From positions 1 through 24,481 of the forward strand of contig NZ_JAUNEC010000025.1 in the NCBI RefSeq assembly GCF_030525755.1: 24,481 bases of DNA, given 5' to 3'. Position numbers and translations under genes: made by a program. Within the stretch, counting starts at the first letter, position 1. The number at the start of each line of letters is the position of its first letter. This DNA is from Alysiella sp. GTDB lineage: Bacteria > Pseudomonadota > Gammaproteobacteria > Burkholderiales > Neisseriaceae. The notes under the pieces were generated by a model that had not been told where the DNA came from, did not search any database, and saw only the letters and a list, made by a program, of their open reading frames with translations. Below, piece after piece: positions 15,014-23,376 of this stretch.

Positions 15014-15086
15014 TATTTAAATAAATAAAAGTTATTATCTTTTAATAAAAATTAATTTGAGTTAGAATTAAAAATTCTAATTGACA
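15014..15086 (+). promoter_or_regulatory. candidate Fur-type control region of the BA receptor operon
   Basis: The stretch is very AT-rich. A possible Fur box lies around 15021-15039 and ends in ATTATC; I count 12 of 19 matches to the GATAATGATAATCATTATC consensus. Downstream, TTAGAATT (15062-15069) and AATTCTAA (15073-15080) form an 8-bp inverted repeat that abuts a consensus -35 hexamer TTGACA (15081-15086). No good -10 follows at 16-18 nt. The distance to the start codon is about 220 nt. Iron repression is expected from the gene content; the exact site is uncertain. A truncated DUS lies at 15196-15206. Confidence 0.35.
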
Positions 15087-15302
15087 ACATCTTGAAAGTA
15101 TGTGCATACCAGCATCATTATTGCTTCATTAGCAATCCCATGTTTTCATTGAAACTTTGGCTTTCTAACTGTCAATTAGCATGATAAACCACGCTTTCAG
15201 GCAGCCACATAGATGTTCGGCTGGGCTTAATCAACTGTGTGCTGTTCAAAATGCTGCTTTACCATTTCATGATTTCTTAAAAAACCATTAAGGATAGTTT
15301 CT

Positions 15303-17504
15303 ATGAAAAATCGCCCTCCTTTCACACGTCATGCTTTATTTATTATATTGTCTGTTGCCTTGTCTGCCTGCGGTGGAGGAGGTGGTGGCTTGGATTTGCC
15401 GTCTGTGATTACGGTTGGTAATACGCCCAGTTCGCCCAAACCACCCGTACCACCTGCTACACCGCCTGTACCGCCTAAAACTTCGGGCGAAAAGTTTATG
15501 CAACCTGCTTTGGGTTATGCTTTGGCAATTCCTGTGCGCGATATTTATGATGGTAAACAAGACCATGTGCCTTTGAATGTGGACAATATTGAGGAATTGC
15601 AAGCCGATGGCAAATCCGTTTTAACCAAACGTGTTCAGGCTTATCATCGTAATAAGAAATTGGATGTACGCATACCGCCACAAATTAAAGACCAATCTGC
15701 TTATCAATATGTTCAGGCAGGTTGGATTTTTGCGGGTTTCAGTCCTTATGAGCGAGAAGAAGTGAAAGATAAAGGCGTTGTGGTAAGCAGTACCGCCAAA
15801 GGTTTGGGCTATTTGTATTATTTGGGCAGCACACCAGCCACTTCGTTGCCTACGGCAAAATTGACTTATCAAGGACATTGGGACTTTGTTACCGATGTGC
15901 AAAAAGTACGTGACACAGGCAAAGTAGGTGGCGGAGGCAGTATCAAAGTAGGTGGAGGCAGCAGTTTTAGTATGGATACAGGGTTTGGCAATGATATTGC
16001 TGCTACATCTTTTGCTGAAACCACTTGGGGACAAGCCAGACCGAGAAAAGACCATCATACGGCTGAATTTGAAGCCGATTTTGCCAATAAAACTTTGACA
16101 GGAAAATTAAATTACCACAAACAAATAGGTCGTTTTACGCCACCTGAAACCATTCCGCGCTATACGGTTGATGCACGCATCAATGGTAATCGCTTTCACG
16201 GTTCCGCGATTGCGGTTAATACCAAAGCAGGCAATGGCGATTTCAATTTGTTTTCCAAACACGCCAGCAACCGTTTAGAAGGTGGTTTTTTTGGCACGAA
16301 TGCAGAAGAGTTGGTAGGCAAATTCATCAGCGATGACAATTCACTGTTTGGTGTGTTTGCAGGCAAGCAAACGGCTGTACCTGCATCTGTGGAACACAAA
16401 TTTGATGCGCGTTACATAGACTTGTCTTTGCACGATGGCATCAATCCGCAATCACAAGCGCGTGAATTGACTTTACCTTATCACGGCAATTTAAACACCA
16501 TATTGTTAAACGGTAAACGTTTTGAATTGGCAGATGCCAGCAGTTCTTTTACATTAGAAAACAATCAACGTTTGGATAATGGACAATCTGTGCGCGTTAC
16601 TTCATGTTGCAGCGAGCGTAATCATGTAAAAATCGGTTTGATACAAAAAACCACACCACCTGCTTTAGTGGCGACCAATGAGCAAAAAGAAGAAGCACGC
16701 GAAAAATTGAAAGCCGAAATCGCGGTTAAACGCCAAGAATTGGAAACTTTGTTGGATAAAGTGATTGTCGCCAATAAAGCCACCGATGAACAACGCAAAA
16801 AAATCATGGAATTGGTGTTTTCGGGTTTTGATAAAGCAGGCAGACAGTATGCCCAGTTGAGTGAAAACAAGGCTTTCAATCGCCGTTTACGCAGAATGAT
16901 TAATGATGAAGACAGCGATGTATTTTTGGCAGAAGTATTTGACAAAGGCGAAAAATACGATTTACGCAATGAAGCCAATTTGGATTTGGCTCAATATACC
17001 CAATATCCTGCAAACATTACCCCAGACCATTCCATTTTGGGCGTGTTCCTATTGGGCGAGCGCACCGCGATTAGCGATTTACCCTCTGGTGTGGTCAAAT
17101 ACCGTGGCACATGGCAGGGTAGAATCAATGGTGCAGCACAATGGTCCAGCAATGCAGGCAATAACCCATACAGTAGCAAATCGGAATTTACTGCGGACTT
17201 TGCCAATAAAACCCTTTCAGGCAGCCTAACCGAAGAAAAAGGCATGGCACCTTTGTTTACCATCAATGCCAAAATCAATGGCAATGGCTTTGAAGGTACA
17301 GCGACCAGTCGTGAAATTGACCTTGACCCTGCCAAACAGCAAAACAAAAACATTTTGCCAGCCATGACGGTTGATAATGTAAAAGGTGCATTTTATGGAC
17401 CCAAAGCGCAAGAATTGGGTGGTGGTTTCTCATTTAATGCCAATTTACGAGACAATCGCGGCAAAGTGATGGGCGGCGTAGTGTTTGATGGTGTGAAGGA
17501 GTGA
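15303..17504 (+). CDS. TbpB/LbpB-family surface lipoprotein (lactoferrin/transferrin-binding protein B)
   Basis: The 733-residue protein has a lipoprotein signal with lipobox L20-S21-A22-C23 followed by a glycine run and a proline-rich anchor. The N-lobe shows family segments: YVQAGWIFAGF, LTYQGHWDFVTDV, EFEADFANKTLTGKL, INGNRFHGSA, RLEGGFFGTNAEELVGKF, NSLFGVFAGKQ, and the CC pair VTSCCSERNHVKIGL. The C-lobe barrel (about 580-733) has KYRGTWQGRI, EFTADFANKTLSGSL and GAFYGPKAQELGGGF. Such lipoproteins capture host iron-loaded lactoferrin or transferrin for the A receptor. Between the lobes (about 456-570) lies a charged, probably helical segment instead of the acidic runs of meningococcal LbpB. 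AAGGAT precedes the ATG. The stop overlaps the next ribosome site. Choice between LbpB and TbpB is open. Confidence 0.88.
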   Translation: MKNRPPFTRHALFIILSVALSACGGGGGGLDLPSVITVGNTPSSPKPPVPPATPPVPPKTSGEKFMQPALGYALAIPVRDIYDGKQDHVPLNVDNIEELQADGKSVLTKRVQAYHRNKKLDVRIPPQIKDQSAYQYVQAGWIFAGFSPYEREEVKDKGVVVSSTAKGLGYLYYLGSTPATSLPTAKLTYQGHWDFVTDVQKVRDTGKVGGGGSIKVGGGSSFSMDTGFGNDIAATSFAETTWGQARPRKDHHTAEFEADFANKTLTGKLNYHKQIGRFTPPETIPRYTVDARINGNRFHGSAIAVNTKAGNGDFNLFSKHASNRLEGGFFGTNAEELVGKFISDDNSLFGVFAGKQTAVPASVEHKFDARYIDLSLHDGINPQSQARELTLPYHGNLNTILLNGKRFELADASSSFTLENNQRLDNGQSVRVTSCCSERNHVKIGLIQKTTPPALVATNEQKEEAREKLKAEIAVKRQELETLLDKVIVANKATDEQRKKIMELVFSGFDKAGRQYAQLSENKAFNRRLRRMINDEDSDVFLAEVFDKGEKYDLRNEANLDLAQYTQYPANITPDHSILGVFLLGERTAISDLPSGVVKYRGTWQGRINGAAQWSSNAGNNPYSSKSEFTADFANKTLSGSLTEEKGMAPLFTINAKINGNGFEGTATSREIDLDPAKQQNKNILPAMTVDNVKGAFYGPKAQELGGGFSFNANLRDNRGKVMGGVVFDGVKE

Positions 17505-17506
17505 AG

Positions 17507-20314
17507 ATGAAATCAGGTTTTAAACATCATATGCTTTATGCTTCTTTGTTGTTGGCGATGCCGCATTTTGCCATAGCAAATGATACCAATGTGGTTTCAG
17601 GCAGCCTGAAAGAACAGGAAAACGAAGCGGCAACTACTTTACAAACCATTAATGTGAAAGCACGCGGTATCACACGCAAAACGGAAGAAACCACAGGTCT
17701 GGGTAAAAGCGTAAAAAACAGCGATGATTTGAACAAAGCCCAAATTTTGTCGATTCGAGATTTGGTGCGCGATACTCCTGGTATTGGTGTGGTGGAGCAA
17801 GGGCGTGGTGCCAGTTCGGGTTATGCCATGCGTGGCGTGGACAAAAACCGCGTTGCGGTTATGGTAGATGGCATACCGCAACTGCAATCCTATGTGGCAC
17901 AAAAGCGTGAAGGTAAAGAAGAAGGCAGCGGTGCCATTAATGAAATGGAATTGGAAAACGTCAGCAGCGTACAATTCAGTCAAGGTGCCTCATCATCTGA
18001 ATCAGGCAGCGGCTCACTTGGTGGTGCAGTTAGCTTTCGCACCAAAACTGTTGATGACTACATTCAGGCAGGCAAAAACACGGGGATCAGCTACAAAACG
18101 TCATACAGCAGCAAAGACGGACAACGCTTGCATTCTCTGGGTGGAGCATTCCGTTTGGGCGGTTTTGAAGGTTTGGTGCAATACACCCACCGCACCAAAC
18201 ACGAAACCGAAGCGCATGATGATGTAAATAAGGTGCGTTATGAAGTGGAACGCTATGCAGGCTATCCAGAGGATTTTGCCGATGGCAGTGCCAAGTTAAG
18301 CCAAATTTCGGGGGCCAACTTCATGATAGGCAGCGAATGCCCCACTTTCAATTCGGCTTCATATGAAACAGGATTGAGTAGCTGCAAACCCAGCCTCAAA
18401 CAAAAAGCAGCAGCCCTAGATGCACCACAACGCAAAGTAGAATACATGGACGCGAAAAGTTACACAGGCAACAAACGCGTGATGTCCGACCCAATGGATT
18501 ACCGTTCCGAATCATGGCTGGCGCGTTTGGGATACCGTTTTTCGCCCGAACACAGCATAGACACCATATTGGAGCGCACAACACAAAAATACGATACCCG
18601 TGATATGACCCTAACCGCTTACCATTTGGCAGACTTGACTAACCCAACCAGCAAAGGCGCATTGGCAGGTTCAAGGGGATTTTATCGTGGCAATGCATAC
18701 AGCGAAGGCTTAAACAATATGTTTGACGACAATACACCCGTCAATATCCGTTGGACACAAGCCCGCTATTTTGATGAACACCACGACAAAAAACGTTATG
18801 GCATCAGTTACCGTTATCAAAGTCGTGATAATCCGATATTGGACAGCGCAACTTTATCTTTTGACAGCCAAAACATCAGCATAGACCATCGTGAAATCAA
18901 TAAATGGTGTTCCCCTTATCCTTATGCAGACCGAAATTGCCAAGTGGGTTTAAATAAACCAGGGTCAGCGGAACAATCACATCGCAAAATTTATGATGAA
19001 AAACACCGTATTTTGCGTGCCGATTTCAATAAAACCTTTGAAACCCAAAACGGTATTCGCAATCGCGTGAATTTGGGTGCGGGTTTGGATAAATTTTCAT
19101 CTAATTTATGGATAGGCGATTTGCATGATGCTTATGCTAAATTGAATTTTAAGTATATTGGCGAGTTTATTCATCCCGATGACATCGGTAAACCTTCAGG
19201 CAGCCGAAAACGGGTTGATGTGTATGAGCCCACATTGGAGATGGAACACATTCGCAATAACTGCGAGGGGCGTACTTTGGTTCAAGCCTGTGGCAACAGA
19301 TTGATTAAAGGAAATAACCTTTATTTTTCAGGCAGGAATACCTTATCCATTAAAAACATCTTGGACATCAGCACAGGCTTGCGTTTTGACCGCCATGTCT
19401 TCCGCACCGATGACACATGGACGGGCAGCGGACGCTATCAAAATTGGTCGTGGAATTTGGGCTTTGAATTAAAACCCATTGATGATGTGTCTATTTTGTA
19501 TCGCGTTTCATCAGGTTACCGTGTACCCAGTTTTAAAGAGCTGTTTGGCTACCGTGTTGCAGGTTACATAAAAGGCACACATGACCGATTTCATTATGTT
19601 ACCGATGTTCAATCCGAACGTGCACTCAATCGCGAATGGGGCTTGGTATTCAAACCCACTTGGGGACGTTTAGAAGCCAGCTATTTTGACAACCAATACC
19701 GTGATTTAATTGATGAGACCCTAAAAGACGGCAAATTGGGCTATCGCAATTTCCAAGATGCACGCGTTGCAGGCATCACTTTGCGCGGCAATTTGGATTT
19801 ACATGCTCTATGGCAGAAATTGCCAGATGGTTTGAATTTGACTTTCAATTATGGACACAGCAAAGTCAAAGCCAACAACATCAAACCAGGTTTTGAATGG
19901 GGTCGTGGCTACTTTATGGACAGCATCTCACCCGCACGCTACGTCATAAGCTTGGACTACACACACCCAAGTGATAAATGGGGCGTAGGTATGGTGTGGA
20001 CAGCTTCTAAAGCCAAAAAAGCCAGCGAATTATCAGCGGTGGTACAATCTCCTAGTGGTGGATACGTCAAAGAAGCCACCGATGCCCTGCCAGCCAAAGC
20101 ATGGCGAACCTTGGATATTTCTGCGTTCTACCGTCCATTTAAATACTTAACCGTGCGTGGTGCGGTTTACAATGTGGCTAACAGGGGCTATATCCAATGG
20201 GAAGCCCTCCGCCAAACTTCCATTACTTCTGGCAACCAGCACACACAAGGATTACCTGCACAATATGCCGCACCTGGACGCAATTTTGTGTTGAGTTTGG
20301 AAGCACGGTTTTGA
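17507..20314 (+). CDS. TbpA/LbpA-family TonB-dependent receptor
   Basis: The 935-residue outer-membrane receptor strips iron from a host glycoprotein and imports it using TonB. A signal peptide ends at A22-I23-A24; a TonB-box-like LQTINVKA follows at 45-52; the plug has VEQGRGASSGYAMRGVDKNRVAVMVDG and SGAINEMELENV; the barrel ends with the typical terminal Phe (SLEARF). Segments such as GVDKNRVAV, SLGGAVSFRTK, DPMDYRSESWLARLGYRF, YFDEHHDKKRYG and RVSSGYRVPSFKELFG look closer to LbpA than to TbpA, judged from memory. ATG 17507 has AAGGAG at a 5-nt spacing; an in-frame GTG at 17501 would overlap that site. A DUS (17596-17610) is translated as VSGSLK at the mature N-terminus. Coupled to the B gene. 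Confidence 0.92.
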   Translation: MKSGFKHHMLYASLLLAMPHFAIANDTNVVSGSLKEQENEAATTLQTINVKARGITRKTEETTGLGKSVKNSDDLNKAQILSIRDLVRDTPGIGVVEQGRGASSGYAMRGVDKNRVAVMVDGIPQLQSYVAQKREGKEEGSGAINEMELENVSSVQFSQGASSSESGSGSLGGAVSFRTKTVDDYIQAGKNTGISYKTSYSSKDGQRLHSLGGAFRLGGFEGLVQYTHRTKHETEAHDDVNKVRYEVERYAGYPEDFADGSAKLSQISGANFMIGSECPTFNSASYETGLSSCKPSLKQKAAALDAPQRKVEYMDAKSYTGNKRVMSDPMDYRSESWLARLGYRFSPEHSIDTILERTTQKYDTRDMTLTAYHLADLTNPTSKGALAGSRGFYRGNAYSEGLNNMFDDNTPVNIRWTQARYFDEHHDKKRYGISYRYQSRDNPILDSATLSFDSQNISIDHREINKWCSPYPYADRNCQVGLNKPGSAEQSHRKIYDEKHRILRADFNKTFETQNGIRNRVNLGAGLDKFSSNLWIGDLHDAYAKLNFKYIGEFIHPDDIGKPSGSRKRVDVYEPTLEMEHIRNNCEGRTLVQACGNRLIKGNNLYFSGRNTLSIKNILDISTGLRFDRHVFRTDDTWTGSGRYQNWSWNLGFELKPIDDVSILYRVSSGYRVPSFKELFGYRVAGYIKGTHDRFHYVTDVQSERALNREWGLVFKPTWGRLEASYFDNQYRDLIDETLKDGKLGYRNFQDARVAGITLRGNLDLHALWQKLPDGLNLTFNYGHSKVKANNIKPGFEWGRGYFMDSISPARYVISLDYTHPSDKWGVGMVWTASKAKKASELSAVVQSPSGGYVKEATDALPAKAWRTLDISAFYRPFKYLTVRGAVYNVANRGYIQWEALRQTSITSGNQHTQGLPAQYAAPGRNFVLSLEARF

Positions 20315-20384
20315 TGATGCCAGAACGTTTTCAGGCAACCTGAAACCTTGGCAAAAACCCATTTCAATATTTCAAAATGGGCAT

Positions 20385-20414
20385 AGAGGGCGGATTTCAT
20401 GTCCGTCCTCTTTT
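20385..20414 (+). terminator. intrinsic terminator of the BA receptor operon
   Basis: AGAGGGCGGA (20385-20394) pairs with TCCGTCCTCT (20402-20411) with one G-T wobble and a 7-nt loop, followed by TTTT. It lies 70 nt after the receptor stop codon. A degenerate DUS (20330-20344) precedes it. Confidence 0.75.
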
Positions 20415-20482
20415 CAATTTATTGATAAAGTCATTTCAAATTAGGAGCTATTGCCAATACCCTTATTTACATTTCATATCGC

Positions 20483-20520
20483 GTAGCAACTGTATTTTTA
20501 ACCCCATCGGGAAAAATACC
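20483..20520. repeat. second, partial copy of the 14772 repeat
   Basis: GTAGCAACTGTATTTTTAAC and the next three bases are identical to 14772-14794. After ATCGGG the right arm is reduced to AAAAATAC, so the stem is only 8 bp (GTATTTTT with AAAAATAC). It borders the transposase remnant. Confidence 0.7.
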
Positions 20521-20524
20521 AAAA

Positions 20525-20785
20525 ACGTTAAGCCCAAACCATATTATCTACATCATCACGTTCAAAATTGTCAGCAGTTTGTGCATACACGCATTGATTG
20601 CCACTTTGTAATGCTTTACCCTTACCCAATAAATATTGATAAAACACCTTAATGCGTGGCTCAAACGCACTGCCACCACATCAGCCATATACAGCGTTTT
20701 GCGAACCACCGCTCATCGGATACTTGCATCCAACCCATGAAAAACACTTGGCAGCTCTGGGGGCGTACTGCTCTCGTTGTCGCCT
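20525..20785 (-). pseudogene. IS110-family transposase C-terminal remnant
   Basis: Joining frames on the minus strand gives the typical end of an IS110-type (DEDD) transposase: SVFHGLDASIR, a stop, AVVRKTLYMADVVAVR, a frame change to FEPRIKVFYQYLLGKGK, another change to KVAINACMHKLLTILNVMM, and a stop at 20550-20548. These match the conserved VRKxLYMAAL...R.NP.IK.FY..L...GK..KVAL.A.MRKLL..LNAM pattern of the Transposase_20 domain. Only about 85 codons remain, with at least three disruptions. The N-terminal catalytic part is missing. The remnant explains most of the gene-free stretch 20415-20892; the rest holds repeat fragments and the lnt leader. Confidence 0.75.
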
Positions 20786-20792
20786 TGTATTG
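20773..20792 (-). repeat. second copy of the 11599 repeat core
   Basis: On the minus strand this reads CAATACAAGGCGACAACGAG, differing by one base from 11599-11618. It joins directly to the transposase remnant. Confidence 0.6.
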
Positions 20793-20875
20793 CATTTTCA
20801 CTTCCACGACTATATTTTAAGCGACCATAACAACCGCATTGGGTGTTTACGCTATAATTTTGTCCTCTTTTCTTT

Positions 20876-20892
20876 TTCAGGCAGCCTGAATT
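20876..20892 (+). promoter_or_regulatory. DUS-derived ribosome-binding region of lnt
   Basis: An intact TTCAGGCAGCCTGAA (20876-20890) is followed by TT and the lnt ATG. AGG at 20879-20881 is the only Shine-Dalgarno-like element, 11 nt from the start, slightly longer than usual. Confidence 0.45.
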
Positions 20893-22440
20893 ATGTTTGC
20901 CAAATTAAATGCCGCGCTAGACCGATTTTGGCGCATACCTCTTGTTTATTTTGCCATTTTGACCATATTGGCACTCGCCACGCCGCTGACTTTTGCACCT
21001 CATTACCATTTTTGGCTGATGCCCTTGTTGTTTGGTGGTTTCATTCGTTTGACGGAGCTGAAACCGCAACGCAAAATTTTGTCAGCATATTGGTTTGGTT
21101 TGGTTGGCTATACAGCACAATTTTGGTGGATACACACCGCCTTGCATGATGTGTCAGGTCTACCCAATCTGTATGCCGTACCATTGACTTTTTTGTTGCC
21201 TGCGTTTTTGGCACTTTTCCCTGCAACGGTATTTTGGGCTTATGAAAAATACCGTTTGCCACGTTTAATTGCACTGGGTGTGGTCTTGCCTGTATTGTGG
21301 ACTTTGGCAGAGTTTGCGCGTGAACGGGTTTTTACTGGCTTTGGCTGGGGGGCGTTGGGTTATTCACAAATCGCTGATAACAGTTTTTTAGCGGGTCTTG
21401 CGCCTGTGGGAGGCATTCATTTGCTGACACTCGCAACGGCCTTGTCAGCAGCTTGGCTGGTGCTGTTGGTCAATAACACACAATGGCGTGAACGCTTAGT
21501 GGCTGCGATTTTGTTGGTAGCTTTATGGACAACAAGTGCACATTTGCGCGGCATGGTGTTCACAGAAAAAACGGGCAAACCTGTAAGCGTGGCTTTGGTA
21601 CAGGGTAACATCGCGCAATCGCTGAAATTTAATGAGGCTCATTTGATTGAAACCTATCAGCGTTATTATGAATTGGTGTCGCACAGTAAGGCGCAGATTG
21701 TGATACTGCCTGAAACCGCGTTTCCACAATTTTGGCAGGATATTGAATTGGGTTTAGTGGCGCAATTTGCCGATGTGGCAAAACGCAATGGCAGCGCGTT
21801 AGCGATAGGCGTACCAACCTATACCGCCGATGGTGCAGCTTATTTGAATGCCATGGTCAATTTGGCGGATTTTGACCCTGAAAAACCTGAAAAAGTGCAA
21901 ATTTACAGCAAAAACCACCTTGTGCCATTTGGTGAATACAAACCGCTGCCTGAAATCACAGAACCACTTTATCGTATGATGAATATGCCATTGGCAGACT
22001 TTAAACGCGGTGGTTTAGGACAACAACCCTTTGATATGTCAAAACAAAAAGTGGCATTCAATATTTGTTATGAAGACGGTTTTGGCGATGAATTAATCCC
22101 ATCTGCCAAACAAGCAACTTTATTGGCAAACAGCAGCAATATGGCTTGGTATGGCGATTCCAACGCGATGTGGCAACAGTTACAGCAATCGCAAGCACGC
22201 GCTTTGGAATTGGGACGTTATATGGTGCGTGCAACCAACACGGGGGTAACTGCCGTAGTATCACCACAAGGTCATATCGTGGCACAGCTCCCCCCAAATC
22301 AAATGGGGGTATTGGAAACACAGGTACAGGGCATGACGGGGAACACACCATACATGCAAATGGGTGGCTCAATGTATTTAATGTGTGTGTTATCGACAAT
22401 CGCACTGATGTTGTTAATGTATCGCCGTAAGGCTGCCTGA
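20893..22440 (+). CDS. lnt: apolipoprotein N-acyltransferase
   Basis: This 515-residue inner-membrane enzyme adds the third acyl chain to the N-terminal cysteine of lipoproteins. The N-terminal part holds several membrane helices; the C-terminal part is a nitrilase-like domain with the catalytic triad E274 (LPETAF), K340 (YSKNHLVPFGEY) and C392 (NICYEDGF). Other signatures are LVQGNI and NSSNMAWYG. Length matches E. coli Lnt (512). Both ends touch uptake sequences: the start lies just after a full DUS and the TGA stop is part of another (22430-22441). The BA lipoprotein and the NlpD-like protein in this window are likely substrates. The DUF817 gene starts 7 nt downstream. Confidence 0.96.
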   Translation: MFAKLNAALDRFWRIPLVYFAILTILALATPLTFAPHYHFWLMPLLFGGFIRLTELKPQRKILSAYWFGLVGYTAQFWWIHTALHDVSGLPNLYAVPLTFLLPAFLALFPATVFWAYEKYRLPRLIALGVVLPVLWTLAEFARERVFTGFGWGALGYSQIADNSFLAGLAPVGGIHLLTLATALSAAWLVLLVNNTQWRERLVAAILLVALWTTSAHLRGMVFTEKTGKPVSVALVQGNIAQSLKFNEAHLIETYQRYYELVSHSKAQIVILPETAFPQFWQDIELGLVAQFADVAKRNGSALAIGVPTYTADGAAYLNAMVNLADFDPEKPEKVQIYSKNHLVPFGEYKPLPEITEPLYRMMNMPLADFKRGGLGQQPFDMSKQKVAFNICYEDGFGDELIPSAKQATLLANSSNMAWYGDSNAMWQQLQQSQARALELGRYMVRATNTGVTAVVSPQGHIVAQLPPNQMGVLETQVQGMTGNTPYMQMGGSMYLMCVLSTIALMLLMYRRKAA

Positions 22441-22447
22441 AAGAAGC

Positions 22448-23332
22448 ATGATGTTTTCACGATTGGATAATTGGCTTTGCAAGCACCCATATCGCCATGA
22501 TTTGCGTGGTTTACGCCGCTTCTTTACGGAGTTTTGGTTTTTCGGTTTAAAAGAAGCACGCGCCTGCTTGTTTGCGGGCATGATTTTTGGTGCAATGTTT
22601 CTTGTACCGAAAAGTGGCGTATTGGGTTTGCCCCGTTACGATGTTCTGTTGTTACTGGCTGTGTTGTTTCAGGCAGCCATGTTGTATGGCAGACTGGAAA
22701 CGTGGGACGAAGTGAAATCCATTACGGTATTCCACATCATCGGTTTCATCTTGGAATGGTTTAAAACCTCGCCCGAAGTTCAGGCAGCCCTACTACCCGA
22801 AGGCGCACGCATTCGCGCATCTTGGGCGTATCCTGATTTTGCATACAGCAAAATTGGAGGCGTACCTTTGTTCACAGGTTTCATGTATGCCGCCGTTGCC
22901 AGCTACATCATTCAAGCGTGGCGATTATTTGATTTGCGTGTTCATAAAATGCCACCATATTGGCTGACCACATTGGCAGCTTGTGCCATATATGTGAATT
23001 TTTTTACCCATCATGCGTTTGCCGATATGCGTTGGTATCTTGCGGCTTTTGTTTTGGGCTTGTATGCACAAAGTTTCGTTGCATTTACCCCTTATGACAC
23101 CATACGCCGTATGCCTTTATTGCTTGCTTTCGTGTTAATTGGTTTTTTCATTTGGTTGGCAGAAAACATCGCCACATTTATCGGTATTTGGCAATATCCC
23201 AATCAAATTGGCGCATGGTCGGTGGTCCATTTAAGTAAATTCAGTTCATGGTCTTTATTGGTCATCATGACATTTACCCTGATTACCCATTTGAAACACA
23301 TTAAATCATCGGTACACACCGTAAAGGATTAA
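22448..23332 (+). CDS. DUF817 family integral membrane protein
   Basis: The 294-residue protein has about eight hydrophobic segments and matches the DUF817 pattern: EFWFFGLKEARACLFAG near the N-terminus, LPRYDVLLLLA, RLETWDEVKSITVFHIIG, FKTSPEVQ, IGGVPLFTGFMYAAV with RLFDLRV, VNFFTHHAFADMRW, and AENIATFIGIWQYPNQ near the C-terminus. The function of the family is not known to me; conserved charged and aromatic residues inside the membrane part suggest a transporter or enzyme of the cytoplasmic membrane. It starts 7 nt after lnt with AAGAAG as ribosome site (ATG 22448 or the next codon, 22451), so it is probably in the lnt operon. Two DUS-derived GTTCAGGCAGCC-type fragments are translated as FQAA and VQAA. 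Confidence 0.85.
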   Translation: MMFSRLDNWLCKHPYRHDLRGLRRFFTEFWFFGLKEARACLFAGMIFGAMFLVPKSGVLGLPRYDVLLLLAVLFQAAMLYGRLETWDEVKSITVFHIIGFILEWFKTSPEVQAALLPEGARIRASWAYPDFAYSKIGGVPLFTGFMYAAVASYIIQAWRLFDLRVHKMPPYWLTTLAACAIYVNFFTHHAFADMRWYLAAFVLGLYAQSFVAFTPYDTIRRMPLLLAFVLIGFFIWLAENIATFIGIWQYPNQIGAWSVVHLSKFSSWSLLVIMTFTLITHLKHIKSSVHTVKD

Positions 23333-23372
23333 GAACCTGTATCCATCTGTCAATCTGATGAATACAGGTTCT
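23332..23372 (+). terminator. hairpin after the DUF817 gene
   Basis: AGAACCTGTAT (23332-23342) and ATACAGGTTCT (23362-23372) are perfect inverted copies with a 19-nt loop in which CATC and GATG can also pair. The left arm overlaps the TAA stop. No T tract follows, so it could be a repeat as well as a terminator. Confidence 0.5.
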
Positions 23373-23376
23373 AAAC

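Noticed and set aside
17501..17506. GTG start for the TonB-dependent receptor
   Set aside because: It overlaps the AAGGAG ribosome site that fits ATG 17507.
20652..21149. 165-residue open frame overlapping the lnt start
   Set aside because: It overlaps lnt in another frame and the transposase remnant on the opposite strand. The composition is unlike a protein gene, and lnt is certain.
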